Source: JAYPWI01 sp964629575
GTDB taxonomy: Bacteria; Actinomycetota; Acidimicrobiia; Acidimicrobiales; Poriferisodalaceae
Direction of reading: 5' to 3'
Assembly: GCA_964629575.1 (NCBI GenBank)
Contig: CAZVUM010000012.1
Location: 1-64,000, forward strand
DNA length: 64,000 nucleotides
The notes under the pieces are model-generated. The model saw nothing but the letters and a program-made list of their open reading frames with translations. It did no database searches and was not told the origin of the DNA. Shown here in pieces: positions 17,039 to 26,284 of this stretch. The stretch's first letter is position 1. Every line of letters begins with the position of its first letter. The translations under genes were made by a program, and so were the position numbers.

Positions 17039-18448
17039 GTGAGGTTCTTCCGGCTGCGCTGGCTCAGGCGGCTGCCGCTGCGAGCCAGGGTGATCGGGGC
17101 ATTCACACTCGGCGCGCTGCTCGCCGCCGCCGGGTTGGTGGTGATCACCTACGGATTGTCCAGGGAGTCGATGCTGGATCAGCGCGAAGAAGCATCGCGC
17201 CAGCAGTTCTTCGCCAACGCGCGGCAGGTACAGGCCAGCCTGCGTGTTCCCGACCCCGACTTCGCCCTCCTCCTCGAATCCCTGCCGAGCTTGAGCGGGA
17301 GCCGCTCCATCGTCCGTCTCGGTGAGGACAGTTGGCGAACGAGATCTCTTCAGCCGAGCGATCTTCCCGACCAGCTGGTCGACACGGTCCTCGGTACCGA
17401 GTCGGCGCAGGTGATGAGCTACGAGCTCCAGGGAGAACCGCAGCTTGCGCTGGGCCTCCGCCTGCGTCCGTCCGATGTCACCGACTTGACCGAGGTCGCC
17501 TACTTCGAGGTGGTTCCACTCTCCGAGATCGAGGACACGCTGGGCAGTCTCAGCGTGATCCTGATCGCCGGCGCGGGCCTCGTGGTCTTCGTCGGGGCCG
17601 GCATCGGCGTCTGGGCCTCAGGCCGACTTCTGCAACCGCTCGCCGAGATCTCCGATGCCGCGACATCGATCGCTCGCGGCCGGTTCGACACGAGGGTGGA
17701 AACCGTCGACGACCCCGACTTGGCCGGCATCGTCGATTCGTTCAACGACATGGCCGCCGCAATGGAGGACCGCATCGCGCGCGACGCGCGCTTCGCGTCG
17801 GACGTGAGCCATGAGCTGAGGTCTCCGCTGATGACCCTGCGGGCGTCCATCGGGGTGATGCAGACGCGCAAAGGCGAACTCTCGGAGCGCAGCGCACAAG
17901 CTCTGGATCTCCTCACCGACGATGTCGACCGATTCGAGCATCTCGTCCAGGACCTCCTCGAGATCTCCCGGTCGGACTCCGGCGCCCTCGAGGCCGGTCC
18001 CGTCAACATCACGGAGCTGGTCGAGAACACGGTCGAGCTTCTGGAGAGGCGCCCGCCCATCGACGTGGGGACACGCGCCGCCGACCTCTTGGTCATGGGA
18101 GACAAGAGGAGGCTGGCGCAGGTGCTCGACAACCTGCTCCGCAACGCGGAGAAGTACGGGGGCGGCGCGACGCGGGTCGAGGTGTCGCGTCACGGCAATC
18201 TCGTGAGCATCGCAGTCGAGGACGATGGGCCAGGGGTCCCTCCCTCTGAGAGAGAGCTCATCTTCGAACGGTTCACTCGCGGAGCGGCCGCCCGCAAACG
18301 CGGATCGGGCCACGGTGCGGGGCTCGGCCTCGCCCTCGTCGACGAACACACCAGGCGCCACGGCGGAACCGCTCGAGTGGAGAGCCGACCCGACGGCGAA
18401 CGGGGCGCCCGATTCGTGGTGGAGCTCCCGCTGGTAGGCCACCGATGA
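17039..18448 (+). CDS. mtrB: Sensor histidine kinase (MtrB-like)
   Basis: A 469-residue membrane kinase. Helix one is at about 18-41, an extracytoplasmic sensor segment of about 130 residues follows, and helix two is near 175-198. A HAMP linker (SGRLLQPLAEISDAATSIAR) leads to the dimerisation helix with phosphoacceptor His258 in SDVSHELRSPLMTLRAS. ATP-lid motifs are present: N box NLLRNAEKYG, G1 AVEDDGPGVP and G2 GHGAGLGLALVDEH. It starts one base after the mtrA-like stop and ends in an ATGA overlap with the GerMN lipoprotein gene. The length is shorter than mycobacterial MtrB but the organisation matches. Confidence 0.92.
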   Translation: MRFFRLRWLRRLPLRARVIGAFTLGALLAAAGLVVITYGLSRESMLDQREEASRQQFFANARQVQASLRVPDPDFALLLESLPSLSGSRSIVRLGEDSWRTRSLQPSDLPDQLVDTVLGTESAQVMSYELQGEPQLALGLRLRPSDVTDLTEVAYFEVVPLSEIEDTLGSLSVILIAGAGLVVFVGAGIGVWASGRLLQPLAEISDAATSIARGRFDTRVETVDDPDLAGIVDSFNDMAAAMEDRIARDARFASDVSHELRSPLMTLRASIGVMQTRKGELSERSAQALDLLTDDVDRFEHLVQDLLEISRSDSGALEAGPVNITELVENTVELLERRPPIDVGTRAADLLVMGDKRRLAQVLDNLLRNAEKYGGGATRVEVSRHGNLVSIAVEDDGPGVPPSERELIFERFTRGAAARKRGSGHGAGLGLALVDEHTRRHGGTARVESRPDGERGARFVVELPLVGHR

Positions 18449-19092
18449 TCGTCCGAGCTGCATGCGTTCTGGTGACATGTGCCCTCGTGGCGGCGTGTGG
18501 GGTCCCGACCGACGATGCCCCCGAGGCAATAGCGGTTCCCGATGACGTCTTTCCGACCGGGCTCGGGGGTGGCGACCAGCCAGACGCCGACGAGCCCAAC
18601 CTCAGCCGCCACCCTGTGTACTTCTTTCGCAACGACCGTCTCGTCGAGGTGGATCGGGCCCTCCAGCCCCCGGTGTTCATCCGCGCCGTGCTGGAGTCCC
18701 TCCTCGCCGGACCCAGCCAGGACGAGCTCGAGAATGCGTTGAGCAGCTCGATTCCCGCCGGTACCGAGGTGGTGACGGTCAACCTGGGCGGCGACGACAA
18801 CGTCGTTCGCATCGAGTTGAACGAAGCGTTCTTCGAGATCGAGGGCGAGCAACGCATCCGGGCGACAGCTCAGCTCGTCTTCACCGGCTTCGGCCTTGCC
18901 CGCGACACCCAGGGTGTCCTGTTCTTCTTCCAGGGCGAATCTGTCGCGCTACCCAGGGGCGACGGTTCGATCGCCGAGGGTTCCACAGCGGAGGGACCCG
19001 ACCCGCTGACCCTGGGCGACTACATCGAGTTCATCCCGCGCCCGGCGGGGCCACAGACCCTGCCTGCGCCGGAGATCATCCTCGAGGGTTGA
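18445..19092 (+). CDS. GerMN-domain lipoprotein (short LpqB-like)
   Basis: A 215-residue predicted lipoprotein: VTCALVAAC forms a lipobox with Cys18. The mature part contains a GerMN domain (about 55-165: VYFFRNDRLVEVDRALQPP through LVFTGFGLARDTQGVLFFF). In MtrAB operons the third gene is LpqB, which has an N-terminal GerMN domain followed by a C-terminal beta-propeller and modulates MtrB. Here the protein stops after GerMN plus a short tail, so the propeller is missing; this may be an ancestral short form. ATGA overlap with the kinase supports a functional link. Confidence 0.82.
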   Translation: MIVRAACVLVTCALVAACGVPTDDAPEAIAVPDDVFPTGLGGGDQPDADEPNLSRHPVYFFRNDRLVEVDRALQPPVFIRAVLESLLAGPSQDELENALSSSIPAGTEVVTVNLGGDDNVVRIELNEAFFEIEGEQRIRATAQLVFTGFGLARDTQGVLFFFQGESVALPRGDGSIAEGSTAEGPDPLTLGDYIEFIPRPAGPQTLPAPEIILEG

Positions 19093-19229
19093 CCCTGCGA
19101 TCGTGGCCGGCCCGAGCGAGAGCTCGAGTCGCCGCAGCGAACATCGGCATCGTCGGGAACAGCTCCAGGCCACGGATGCGAAGGTCAGCGCGGCGCCGGA
19201 GAGGCGCAGCGGCGTCCCGTCGATCCGCT

Positions 19230-20819
19230 TCACCGGAGAACCGGCTCTCGACGTCGGAACGAACGCACACGGACCGCGCGGAATATCGGCTGGCCGATGA
19301 CCAGGAGGGACACCAAGAGGGGGAGGACGCCGATGCGCCCCAGGATCATGAGCGCACCGGCCCCGACATGCCCCACGGCGTTGAGCGCCGACAGGTGCCC
19401 GTCAGGGGCTGCGCCACCGAAGGCCGGCCCGACGTTGCTCATCGACGACGCCGCGAACGAGAACGCCCCTTCGACGTCGAGACCTCCAGTGGCTAGCACG
19501 AGGCCCGCCGGGACGAGCAGCAGGATGGCAGCGATGAGCTCGCCGACGATTCGACTCAGCGCGACCTCGCCGATGCTCGATCGACCGAGGTGCACGGTCT
19601 CGGTCGCGGTCGGGTGAATCGCCCGGCGCAGCTCGCGGTTGATGTAGGACGCGAGTGCGAGGAAGCGCACGACCTTGAATCCGCCGGCGACCGACGCTGA
19701 CATTCCACCGATGAGCATCAGAACCATCAACAGGCCCGTCCCGCCCGGGGGGATCGCCGCGCCGTCGCCGGCGAGGTACCCGGTGGTGCTGGCCGCGGAT
19801 GTCGAGGCGAAGAGGGCGGATCGGATGCTGTCGTGGGTGGGCGCGGCCTCGGACCACACGACGATCGAGAACGCGACGAACACGATGAACACGATGTAGA
19901 GGCGGAATTCGAGGCTGCGCGCGAATCGCCGCGGATCCTTGCGCCGGGCGGCGAGGAACATCAGCGGCAGGCTGGTTCCGCCGATCGTCATACCCGCGAT
20001 CGCGACCCACTCGATCGCGGCGGATTCGTATCCGCCGATCGATGCGGCACGGCTGCTGAACCCGCCGGTCGAGATCGTCGTCATGGCGTGGATTCCGCTG
20101 TCGACGAAGGGCATCCCGACGGCGAGGTAGGCGACGGCCACGAGCCCGGTGAGAGCGAGGTACAGCAGGAGCAGCCGCCCCATCGTCGCGCCAGTCCTCG
20201 GGGAGAGCCGACGCGCTGAGCGCGTTGCCACGCCGCCGTCTGCGTCGAGCCCGCCGACCCCGAGATGCGGGAGGACACGAACGAGGATGACGATGAGCGC
20301 GGCGCCCCCCGCCCACTGTCCAGCGGCCCGCAGCATGATGATGCCGTCCGACATGACGCCCGGATCAATGGCGGTCGCGTTGGTCCCTGTGACCGTTGCA
20401 GCCGCCTCGACGAACGCGACATCGACCGCCGACGTCGTCCCCGTGGCGAGGTGCGCGACCGTCATGGCCACCACCGCCGCGAGCGTGCCGCTGACCACGG
20501 CACCGAACAACCTCGGAATCGTGAGCCGCGAGGGGAAGTGCGACACACGCGCAGAGACCAGACCCGCCAGCGCGACGAAGGCCCCGACGACGAAGAGCAC
20601 CACCCAATCGGGCCCGCCGCGAGCGAGGTCGACCACAGCCGCAACCGCGAACAGCAGGCTCATCAGCAGCCAGACGGCTCCGATCGTGACCCCGACGACG
20701 CTGTCGAGACGCCCCTGGGACACCTGGTGGAGAAGCCTCCGCAGCCACCGGAACACGACCGCCGGCACCCGCTGCACGATGCCCGGACCCGGTGCCTTGC
20801 TCGCAGGCCGCGGTGTCAC
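19230..20819 (-). CDS. trkH: Trk-type potassium uptake membrane subunit TrkH
   Basis: A 529-residue polytopic protein with many membrane helices and four pore-loop repeats. Selectivity-filter-like segments are visible in order: AAATVTGTNATAID, TTISTGGFSSRAAS, SAASTTGYLAGDGA and SSMSNVGPAFGGAAP. These Gly-centred loops form the K+ filter of the TrkH/KtrB superfamily. The Arg/Lys-rich N-terminus faces the cytoplasm. The GTG start overlaps the trkA stop (GTGA), so channel and gating subunit are co-translated. The gene ends 137 bases from the convergent GerMN lipoprotein gene. Confidence 0.93.
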   Translation of the reverse strand: MTPRPASKAPGPGIVQRVPAVVFRWLRRLLHQVSQGRLDSVVGVTIGAVWLLMSLLFAVAAVVDLARGGPDWVVLFVVGAFVALAGLVSARVSHFPSRLTIPRLFGAVVSGTLAAVVAMTVAHLATGTTSAVDVAFVEAAATVTGTNATAIDPGVMSDGIIMLRAAGQWAGGAALIVILVRVLPHLGVGGLDADGGVATRSARRLSPRTGATMGRLLLLYLALTGLVAVAYLAVGMPFVDSGIHAMTTISTGGFSSRAASIGGYESAAIEWVAIAGMTIGGTSLPLMFLAARRKDPRRFARSLEFRLYIVFIVFVAFSIVVWSEAAPTHDSIRSALFASTSAASTTGYLAGDGAAIPPGGTGLLMVLMLIGGMSASVAGGFKVVRFLALASYINRELRRAIHPTATETVHLGRSSIGEVALSRIVGELIAAILLLVPAGLVLATGGLDVEGAFSFAASSMSNVGPAFGGAAPDGHLSALNAVGHVGAGALMILGRIGVLPLLVSLLVIGQPIFRAVRVRSFRRREPVLR

Positions 20820-22159
20820 CCGAAGGCCTGCTTCACCTCATCGACGAGCTGCGGCTTGGCGAACACGATGATGTGGTCGCGTGCGCGCAGCACGCTGCGA
20901 CCCCTGGCGATCGTCGCGTTGCCGTCGCGCACGATGGCGCCGAGCAAGACGTCGTTGGGGAGTCCGAGATCACGCACCGAGCAGCCGTCGGCGACCGCTC
21001 CGCTGTGCACCTCGAACTCGAGAACCTCGACATCGCCTTCGAGGAACGTCGTCACGGCGGTGACATCACCGCGCACGAAGCGGAGCACGCTGTTGGCGCT
21101 CGCGGTTCGGGGGGACAGCGCTGCGTCGATCCCGACCTGGTCGAGGAGCGACAGGAGGGAGAGCCGGTGCACCACCGCGATGGTCTCGGTGGCACCTTCG
21201 GACTTCGCAAAGAGGCACGCCAACACGTTGGCGTCGTCCTCGCCGGTCGCCGCGACGACGGCGTCGAAGCTGCCCACGTCCTCGCGAGCCAACAGGTCGC
21301 TGTCGGTGATGTCGCCGTGCAGGACGAGGCTGTGGGGTATCCGTTCGGACAGCTCGACGCACCGCTCGTGACGACGCTCGACGATGACGACCTCCACCCC
21401 GCGCGTGACGAGACGGGTCGCAAGCAGTTCGGCGATGCGGCCTCCTCCGAGGATCATCACCTTGCGCAGTTCGGTGCGGGTGAGCCCGAGGATGCGCATC
21501 AACTCGCGGCGACCGCGGCGCCGGCACAGAACTCGCAGGAGATCGTGGCTCTGCAGGACGGTCTCGCGCCGCACCACCGTGGTCTCGCCGTCACGGTCGA
21601 GAGCACCGAAGATGAAGTCCCACTCCGGCTCGTACTCGGCGCCGATGTCGCTCATCGGCTTGCCCACGATGGGCGCGTCCTCGGCGAGGCGCGCCCCGAC
21701 GAGCAGGACTTCGCCGCCGGCCATCTCGTTGATGTCGGTGGCCCCGCGGTAGACGAGCAGCTCGTGGATGGCGCCCGCGGTCTGCTCGTAGGGATCGAGA
21801 ACGAGATCGACCCCCGTTGCCTCGCGGACGTGCCGGCCGGCGGGACCGCGTAGGTCTCGATCCTGCAGACGGGCGACCGTGGAGCCGACCCCCACGTGCT
21901 TGGCTTGCATGCAGGCCAGCAGGTTGACCTCGTCGCGGTCGGTGACGGCGACCATCATGTCGGCCCGCTCCACCTGCGCTTCGGCCAGGACCGTCGGGCT
22001 GGTGCCGCTTCCGAACACCGTCAGCACGTCGAAGCTGTCGTTGACCTCACCCAACCGCTCGCGGTCGGTATCGATGATCACGACGTCGTGACCCTCTCGG
22101 CTCAGGCGATCGGCCACATACGAGCCGACCTCTCCAGCGCCGACGACGACGATCCTCAC
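20816..22159 (-). CDS. trkA: Trk system potassium uptake regulatory protein TrkA
   Basis: A 447-residue cytoplasmic regulator with two tandem RCK units. Each has a Rossmann nucleotide-binding motif: VRIVVVGAGEVGSYVADRLS at residue 1 and KVMILGGGRIAELLATRL at about 225-242, each followed by a TrkA-C (RCK_C) ligand-sensing domain. NAD(H)/ATP binding gates TrkH. The GTG at 22159 is chosen because it sits exactly at the start of the first Rossmann strand. It ends in a GTGA overlap with trkH. Upstream, a 92-bp gap containing a 20-bp tandem repeat separates it from pfkA on the same strand. Confidence 0.94.
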   Translation of the reverse strand: MRIVVVGAGEVGSYVADRLSREGHDVVIIDTDRERLGEVNDSFDVLTVFGSGTSPTVLAEAQVERADMMVAVTDRDEVNLLACMQAKHVGVGSTVARLQDRDLRGPAGRHVREATGVDLVLDPYEQTAGAIHELLVYRGATDINEMAGGEVLLVGARLAEDAPIVGKPMSDIGAEYEPEWDFIFGALDRDGETTVVRRETVLQSHDLLRVLCRRRGRRELMRILGLTRTELRKVMILGGGRIAELLATRLVTRGVEVVIVERRHERCVELSERIPHSLVLHGDITDSDLLAREDVGSFDAVVAATGEDDANVLACLFAKSEGATETIAVVHRLSLLSLLDQVGIDAALSPRTASANSVLRFVRGDVTAVTTFLEGDVEVLEFEVHSGAVADGCSVRDLGLPNDVLLGAIVRDGNATIARGRSVLRARDHIIVFAKPQLVDEVKQAFG

Positions 22160-22200
22160 AGAGCGCGACCATACCGTCGCGCACCGCGCAAGCGGTACCC

Positions 22201-22250
22201 GGGCACAGTGCACGTTGGATGGGCACAGTGCACGTTGGATGGATGCAGTG
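22201..22250. repeat. 20-bp tandem duplication between pfkA and trkA
   Basis: GGGCACAGTGCACGTTGGAT occurs twice without a mismatch (22201-22220 and 22221-22240), with a degenerate partial third copy to 22250. Each unit contains GTGCAC within a partly palindromic stretch. It lies immediately downstream of the pfkA stop and upstream of trkA; a regulatory or transcription-stop role is possible but unproven. Confidence 0.85.
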
Positions 22251-22251
22251 C

Positions 22252-23280
22252 TCAGGCGAAGAAGGAGCGAGCGGCGTCCCACAGGTCAGGGGTGACACCC
22301 TTCTCCTGTCCGACGACCTCGGCGAGCGGCACCACTTCGATGCGATCGCTCCGCAGCGCCACCATGTGGTCGCTGTGCCCGTCGTGGGCGGCGTCGACGG
22401 CGGCGACGCCGAAGCGGCTGCACAGAACCCTGTCGTATGCGGTCGGGGTGCCGCCACGCTGGACGTGTCCGAGCACTGTGACCCGGGTCTCGAATCCCGT
22501 GCGGTCGGCGATCTCGTCGGCGACCAGCGCTCCGATGCCACCGACTCGCGGACGGCCCCACACATCGAGCTCGGGCTCGGGGATCTCGAGGGTCCCTGGT
22601 GCCGGTCGCGCGCCCTCCGCGACCACGACGATCGATGCCCAACGGCCGCGCTCGTGACGACGGACCAACCGCTCGCAGACCTCGCCGATGTCGAACGGTT
22701 CCTCGGGGATCAGCGTGGCCGCTGCTCCCCCGGCGAGGCCGGCGTGAACGGCCACATGGCCGACGTGTCGACCCATCACCTCCACCACCATCACTCGATC
22801 GTGCGATTCGGCGGTGGTGTGGAGCCGGTCGATGAGGTCGGTGGCGATCTGGACGGCAGTGTTGAAGCCGAAGGTGTGTTCGGTGCCTGCGACGTCGTTG
22901 TCGATCGTCTTCGGAATGCCGATCACGGTTCCGCCCAGCTCCGCGTATTGATGCGCGGCGCCGAGGGTTCCATCTCCACCGATCACGACGAGGCAGTCGA
23001 TCCCGCGGCGCTGGGCGGTGTCGAGGACCTGTTCGAGCCCGCCGTCGAGCAGCTCGGCCGTGGTGCGGCTGGTCCCGAGAATCGTTCCCCCACGAGGGAG
23101 GATCCCGCGCGTCGCTTCGACGTCGAGCGGGACGAACCTGTCTTCGACCGCGCCGGACCAACCGCCGAGGAACCCGACGACCTCATCGCCGCGCTCGCGC
23201 ACGGCCCGCCTGACCACGGCGCGGATCACCGCGTTGAGTCCCGGGCAGTCGCCGCCGCCGGTGAGCACACCCAGCTTCAT
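22252..23280 (-). CDS. pfkA: 6-phosphofructokinase (actinobacterial type)
   Basis: A 342-residue phosphofructokinase starting MKLGVLTGGGDCPGLNAVIR. The nucleotide site is GGDGTLG, with Gly rather than the Asp of pyrophosphate-dependent enzymes, and the substrate loop is PKTIDNDVAGTE, with Lys in place of the Gly of E. coli PfkA. As I recall, this Gly/Lys combination is that of Streptomyces-type ATP-PFKs. MGRHVGH and VLGHVQRGGTPTAYDR bind fructose-6-phosphate. It catalyses the committed glycolytic step. The ATG at 23280 is used because the Rossmann-like N-terminus begins there. Divergent from glpK with a 61-bp shared promoter space. Confidence 0.93.
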   Translation of the reverse strand: MKLGVLTGGGDCPGLNAVIRAVVRRAVRERGDEVVGFLGGWSGAVEDRFVPLDVEATRGILPRGGTILGTSRTTAELLDGGLEQVLDTAQRRGIDCLVVIGGDGTLGAAHQYAELGGTVIGIPKTIDNDVAGTEHTFGFNTAVQIATDLIDRLHTTAESHDRVMVVEVMGRHVGHVAVHAGLAGGAAATLIPEEPFDIGEVCERLVRRHERGRWASIVVVAEGARPAPGTLEIPEPELDVWGRPRVGGIGALVADEIADRTGFETRVTVLGHVQRGGTPTAYDRVLCSRFGVAAVDAAHDGHSDHMVALRSDRIEVVPLAEVVGQEKGVTPDLWDAARSFFA

Positions 23281-23341
23281 GCGCCGAACGGTACTGGCCG
23301 GGCTCGAAAGAGCAACCCAGCTCGACCGGTACTGTGCGCCC

Positions 23342-24823
23342 ATGGCCATCGTGATCTCCATCGATGCAGGCACCACCGGCGTGCGGAGCTTCGCTCTCGA
23401 CGAATCCGGCACCCAGGTGGGGCTGGCGTATCGAGAGTTCACCCAGCACTACCCGCAGCCCGGCTGGGTCGAACACGACGCCGAGGAGATCTGGAGAGCC
23501 GTCCAGGACACCCTCGCCGAACTCGTCGCGACTCTCGACGAGCCAATCGCTGCGATCGGGATCACCGACCAGCGTGAGACGCTCGTTGCCTGGTCGAGGT
23601 CAACTGGCCGGCCACGCCATCGGGCGATCGTGTGGCAGGACAGGCGCACCGCAGCACGTTGTGACGAGCTCACCGAAGCCGGGCACCTCGATCCGGTCCG
23701 CCGCACCACCGGGTTGGTCCTCGATCCGTACTTCAGCGGCACCAAGGCCGAATGGCTGCTGGGTCCTGGGGGCGTCTCGGCCGACGCCGACCTGGCTCTC
23801 GGAACGATCGACTCGTGGCTGATCTGGAACCTGAGCGGTGGCCGTGCACACGTGACCGATCCGTCCAACGCGGCGCGCACCCTCCTGTACGACATCAGGG
23901 CCGGAGCGTGGTCGGCCGAGCTCTGCGAGCTCCTCGGCGTCCCAATGTCGGCTCTCGCCGAAGTGCGGCCCTCATCGGGGCGGTTCGCCGAAACGGCGGA
24001 CACCACCGCGGTCGGCGCAGGGATCCCCGTGAGCGGCGTTGCAGGAGATCAGCAATCCGCGCTGTTCGGCCAGGCCTGCCTCGAACCCGGAATGACCAAG
24101 AACACCTACGGGACTGGTTCGTTCGTGCTCATGAACGTCGGGCACAGGTGTCCCGACCCCGTCGACGGCCTGCTCACGACCATCGCATGGGACATCGGCG
24201 AGGGCCCCGTGTACGCCCTCGAGGGAGCGGTGTTCGTAACCGGAGCCGCCATTCAATGGCTGCGCGACGGTCTCGGCGTGATCGAATCGGCGTCGGACGT
24301 CGGTCCACTCGCCGGATCGGTTGCCGACAGCGGCGGCGTGTTCTTCGTGCCGGCGTTCGCAGGCCTCGGCAGCCCGTGGTGGGATCCCTACGCCCGCGGC
24401 ACCATCGTGGGGCTGACTGGGGGCACGACGCGCGCCCACCTGGCGAGGGCGACAGTCGAGGCGATGGCGCTTCAATCCCGTGACGTGATCGATGCGATGT
24501 CCCGCGCCGGCGGCCACGACGTCGCTGGACTCCGCGTCGACGGCGGCGCGGCGGTGATGGACCTCCTGCTCCAGATCCAGGCCGACCAGCTCGGCGTGAC
24601 CGTGAGCCGTCCGACGGTCACCGAGACAACAGCCTTGGGAGCGGCCATGCTCGCCGGGTTGGCAGAAGGCGTGTGGGCCAGCACCGCCGATGTCACCGAC
24701 GCCTGGCACCTGGACCGTGCCTTCGAGCCCTCGGGGGACCGAGCAGCCGCCGATGCCCTTCACGCGAGATGGCTGGGAGCCGTCGAGCGCTCGCGGAGCT
24801 GGGCGTCCGACGCCGACGACTGA
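23342..24823 (+). CDS. glpK: Glycerol kinase
   Basis: A 493-residue FGGY kinase. The N-terminal ATPase domain begins AIVISIDAGTTGVRSFALDE, and the glycerol-binding segment GITDQRETLVAWSRSTGRP (about 80-98) followed by AIVWQDRRTA is diagnostic for glycerol kinase. The C-terminal domain has GALEGAVFV-like (VYALEGAVFVTGAAIQWLRD), FVPAFAGLGSPWWDPYARG and LRVDGGAAVMDLLLQIQAD. It phosphorylates glycerol to glycerol-3-phosphate for catabolism or lipid synthesis. No glpF or glpD adjoins it. ATG 23342 aligns with the family's start. Confidence 0.96.
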   Translation: MAIVISIDAGTTGVRSFALDESGTQVGLAYREFTQHYPQPGWVEHDAEEIWRAVQDTLAELVATLDEPIAAIGITDQRETLVAWSRSTGRPRHRAIVWQDRRTAARCDELTEAGHLDPVRRTTGLVLDPYFSGTKAEWLLGPGGVSADADLALGTIDSWLIWNLSGGRAHVTDPSNAARTLLYDIRAGAWSAELCELLGVPMSALAEVRPSSGRFAETADTTAVGAGIPVSGVAGDQQSALFGQACLEPGMTKNTYGTGSFVLMNVGHRCPDPVDGLLTTIAWDIGEGPVYALEGAVFVTGAAIQWLRDGLGVIESASDVGPLAGSVADSGGVFFVPAFAGLGSPWWDPYARGTIVGLTGGTTRAHLARATVEAMALQSRDVIDAMSRAGGHDVAGLRVDGGAAVMDLLLQIQADQLGVTVSRPTVTETTALGAAMLAGLAEGVWASTADVTDAWHLDRAFEPSGDRAAADALHARWLGAVERSRSWASDADD

Positions 24824-24836
24824 CCTACCGGAGGGC

Positions 24837-26015
24837 TCAGGTCTCCAGCCGCTCGAGTCCCCTGCTCAGCTGGGTGATGGCTTGGCGGATCCGATGCTCG
24901 TTCTCCACGAGGGCGAACCGCACGAAGCCCTCACCGCCCGGCCCGAAGCCGACACCAGGCGAGAGCGCGACGTTGGTCGTGTTGACCAGATGGGTGCAGA
25001 AGTCGACCGAACCCATCTCGCGATACGGATCGGGGATCGGGGCCCACAGGAACATCGTTCCCTTCGGAGGCTCCACTTCCCAGCCGAGCCGGTTGAGGCC
25101 ACGCACCAGCGTGTCGCGACGGCTCGCGTAGATCCCGTTGACTTCCTTGGGGTAGGTCGTCTCTTCGTTCATCACGACGGTGGCCGCGATCTGGATCGGC
25201 TGGAACGTCCCGTAGTCGAGGTAGCTCTTGAGCTTGGCCAGCGCGCCGATCACCTCGGAGTTCCCGACGCAGAACGCGACACGCCACCCCGCCATCGAGA
25301 ACGACTTGGTGAGGCTGTAGAACTCCACCGCCACGTCCTTTGCCCCCGCGGCCTGCATGATCGATGGAGGCTGGTACCCGTCGAACCCGAGGTCGGCGTA
25401 GGCGAAGTCGTGCACGAGGACGACCTCCCGCTCGCGGGCGAAGTCGACGATCTTCTGCATGAAGTCGAGATCGACGCAGGTGGTGGTCGGGTTGTGCGGG
25501 AACGACAGAACGATCACCCGCGGCCGGGGCCACGAGTACTCGAATCGCTCGACGAGCGTGTCGAAGAAGTCCTGGCCGGTCGCGAGCGGCACCTCCCGCA
25601 CATTGGCGCCTGTGAACAGGGGGCCGAAGATGTGAATCGGGTACGACGGCGCCGGGACCAGGCACGCGTCACCGGGTCCGAGCAGCGCCCACATGAGGTG
25701 AGAGAAGCCCTCCTTGGCACCGATCGTGTTGATGATCTCGGTCTCGGGGTCGAGTTCGACACCCCAGTTGCGCAGGTACAGGTCGGACACCGCGTGACGC
25801 AGCTTGGGGATCCCCTTGCTCGCCGAGTAGCGGTGGTTGCGCTCGTTGTGCGCAGCTTCGGCGAGTTTCTCGACCGCCCGCTCCGGAGAGGGGATGTCGG
25901 GGTTGCCGAAGCCGAGGTCGATCACGTCTTCCCCGGCTCGACGGCGCTCGACCTTCAGCGAATCGATGATCGTGAAGACGTATGGGGGCAGATTGGTGAT
26001 GCGGCGGAACTCCAC
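24837..26015 (-). CDS. alaC: Alanine-type PLP aminotransferase (AlaC/YfdZ-like)
   Basis: A 392-residue fold-type I aminotransferase. The N-terminus EFRRITNLPPYVFTIIDSLK and VIDLGFGNPDIPSPERAV are characteristic of the AlaC group. The PLP pocket includes SFPHNPTTTC, HDFAYADLGFDG and the Schiff-base Lys237 in SLTKSFSMAGWR; the C-terminal Arg in GEGFVRFALVENEHR binds the carboxylate. The expected reaction is glutamate plus pyruvate to alanine plus 2-oxoglutarate, though related enzymes act on methionine or LL-DAP intermediates. GTG start 11 bases after the preceding small gene; last gene of a long co-directional block. Confidence 0.88.
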   Translation of the reverse strand: MEFRRITNLPPYVFTIIDSLKVERRRAGEDVIDLGFGNPDIPSPERAVEKLAEAAHNERNHRYSASKGIPKLRHAVSDLYLRNWGVELDPETEIINTIGAKEGFSHLMWALLGPGDACLVPAPSYPIHIFGPLFTGANVREVPLATGQDFFDTLVERFEYSWPRPRVIVLSFPHNPTTTCVDLDFMQKIVDFAREREVVLVHDFAYADLGFDGYQPPSIMQAAGAKDVAVEFYSLTKSFSMAGWRVAFCVGNSEVIGALAKLKSYLDYGTFQPIQIAATVVMNEETTYPKEVNGIYASRRDTLVRGLNRLGWEVEPPKGTMFLWAPIPDPYREMGSVDFCTHLVNTTNVALSPGVGFGPGGEGFVRFALVENEHRIRQAITQLSRGLERLET

Positions 26016-26026
26016 GCCGTCCGAGG

Positions 26027-26284
26027 CTACCGGTCGACCGGAATCTCCTCGTAGCCGGTTTCGTCATCGGGACCGTCGTCATCGCCGGGGGGCTGTTCCC
26101 GCCCGCTCAGATTGCGGAGAAACGACTCCACGCCGCCGGGGTTGCCCAACGCCGATTCGACCGCATCCAGAAACGAGCGGCCGGCCTGCACCAGCTCACG
26201 CGCCGCGGCTTCGAGATGCTGCAGGCCCTCATCGACGGGGTTGTCGACGGGTGAGGAGTCCTCAGGCTCGTCATGGTCGTTCAT
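26027..26284 (-). CDS. Small acidic protein, unknown function (85 aa)
   Basis: An 85-residue, strongly acidic soluble protein. A central amphipathic helix (EGLQHLEAAARELVQAGRSF, about 19-38) is flanked by Asp/Glu-rich, disorder-prone ends. It starts in an ATGA overlap with the ArsA-like ATPase, so its translation is coupled to that gene, and is followed by alaC after 11 bases. Similar short acidic proteins sit beside ArsA-like ATPases in other actinobacteria (from memory). No enzymatic motif is visible; it may be an adaptor or cargo of the ATPase. Confidence 0.75.
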   Translation of the reverse strand: MNDHDEPEDSSPVDNPVDEGLQHLEAAARELVQAGRSFLDAVESALGNPGGVESFLRNLSGREQPPGDDDGPDDETGYEEIPVDR

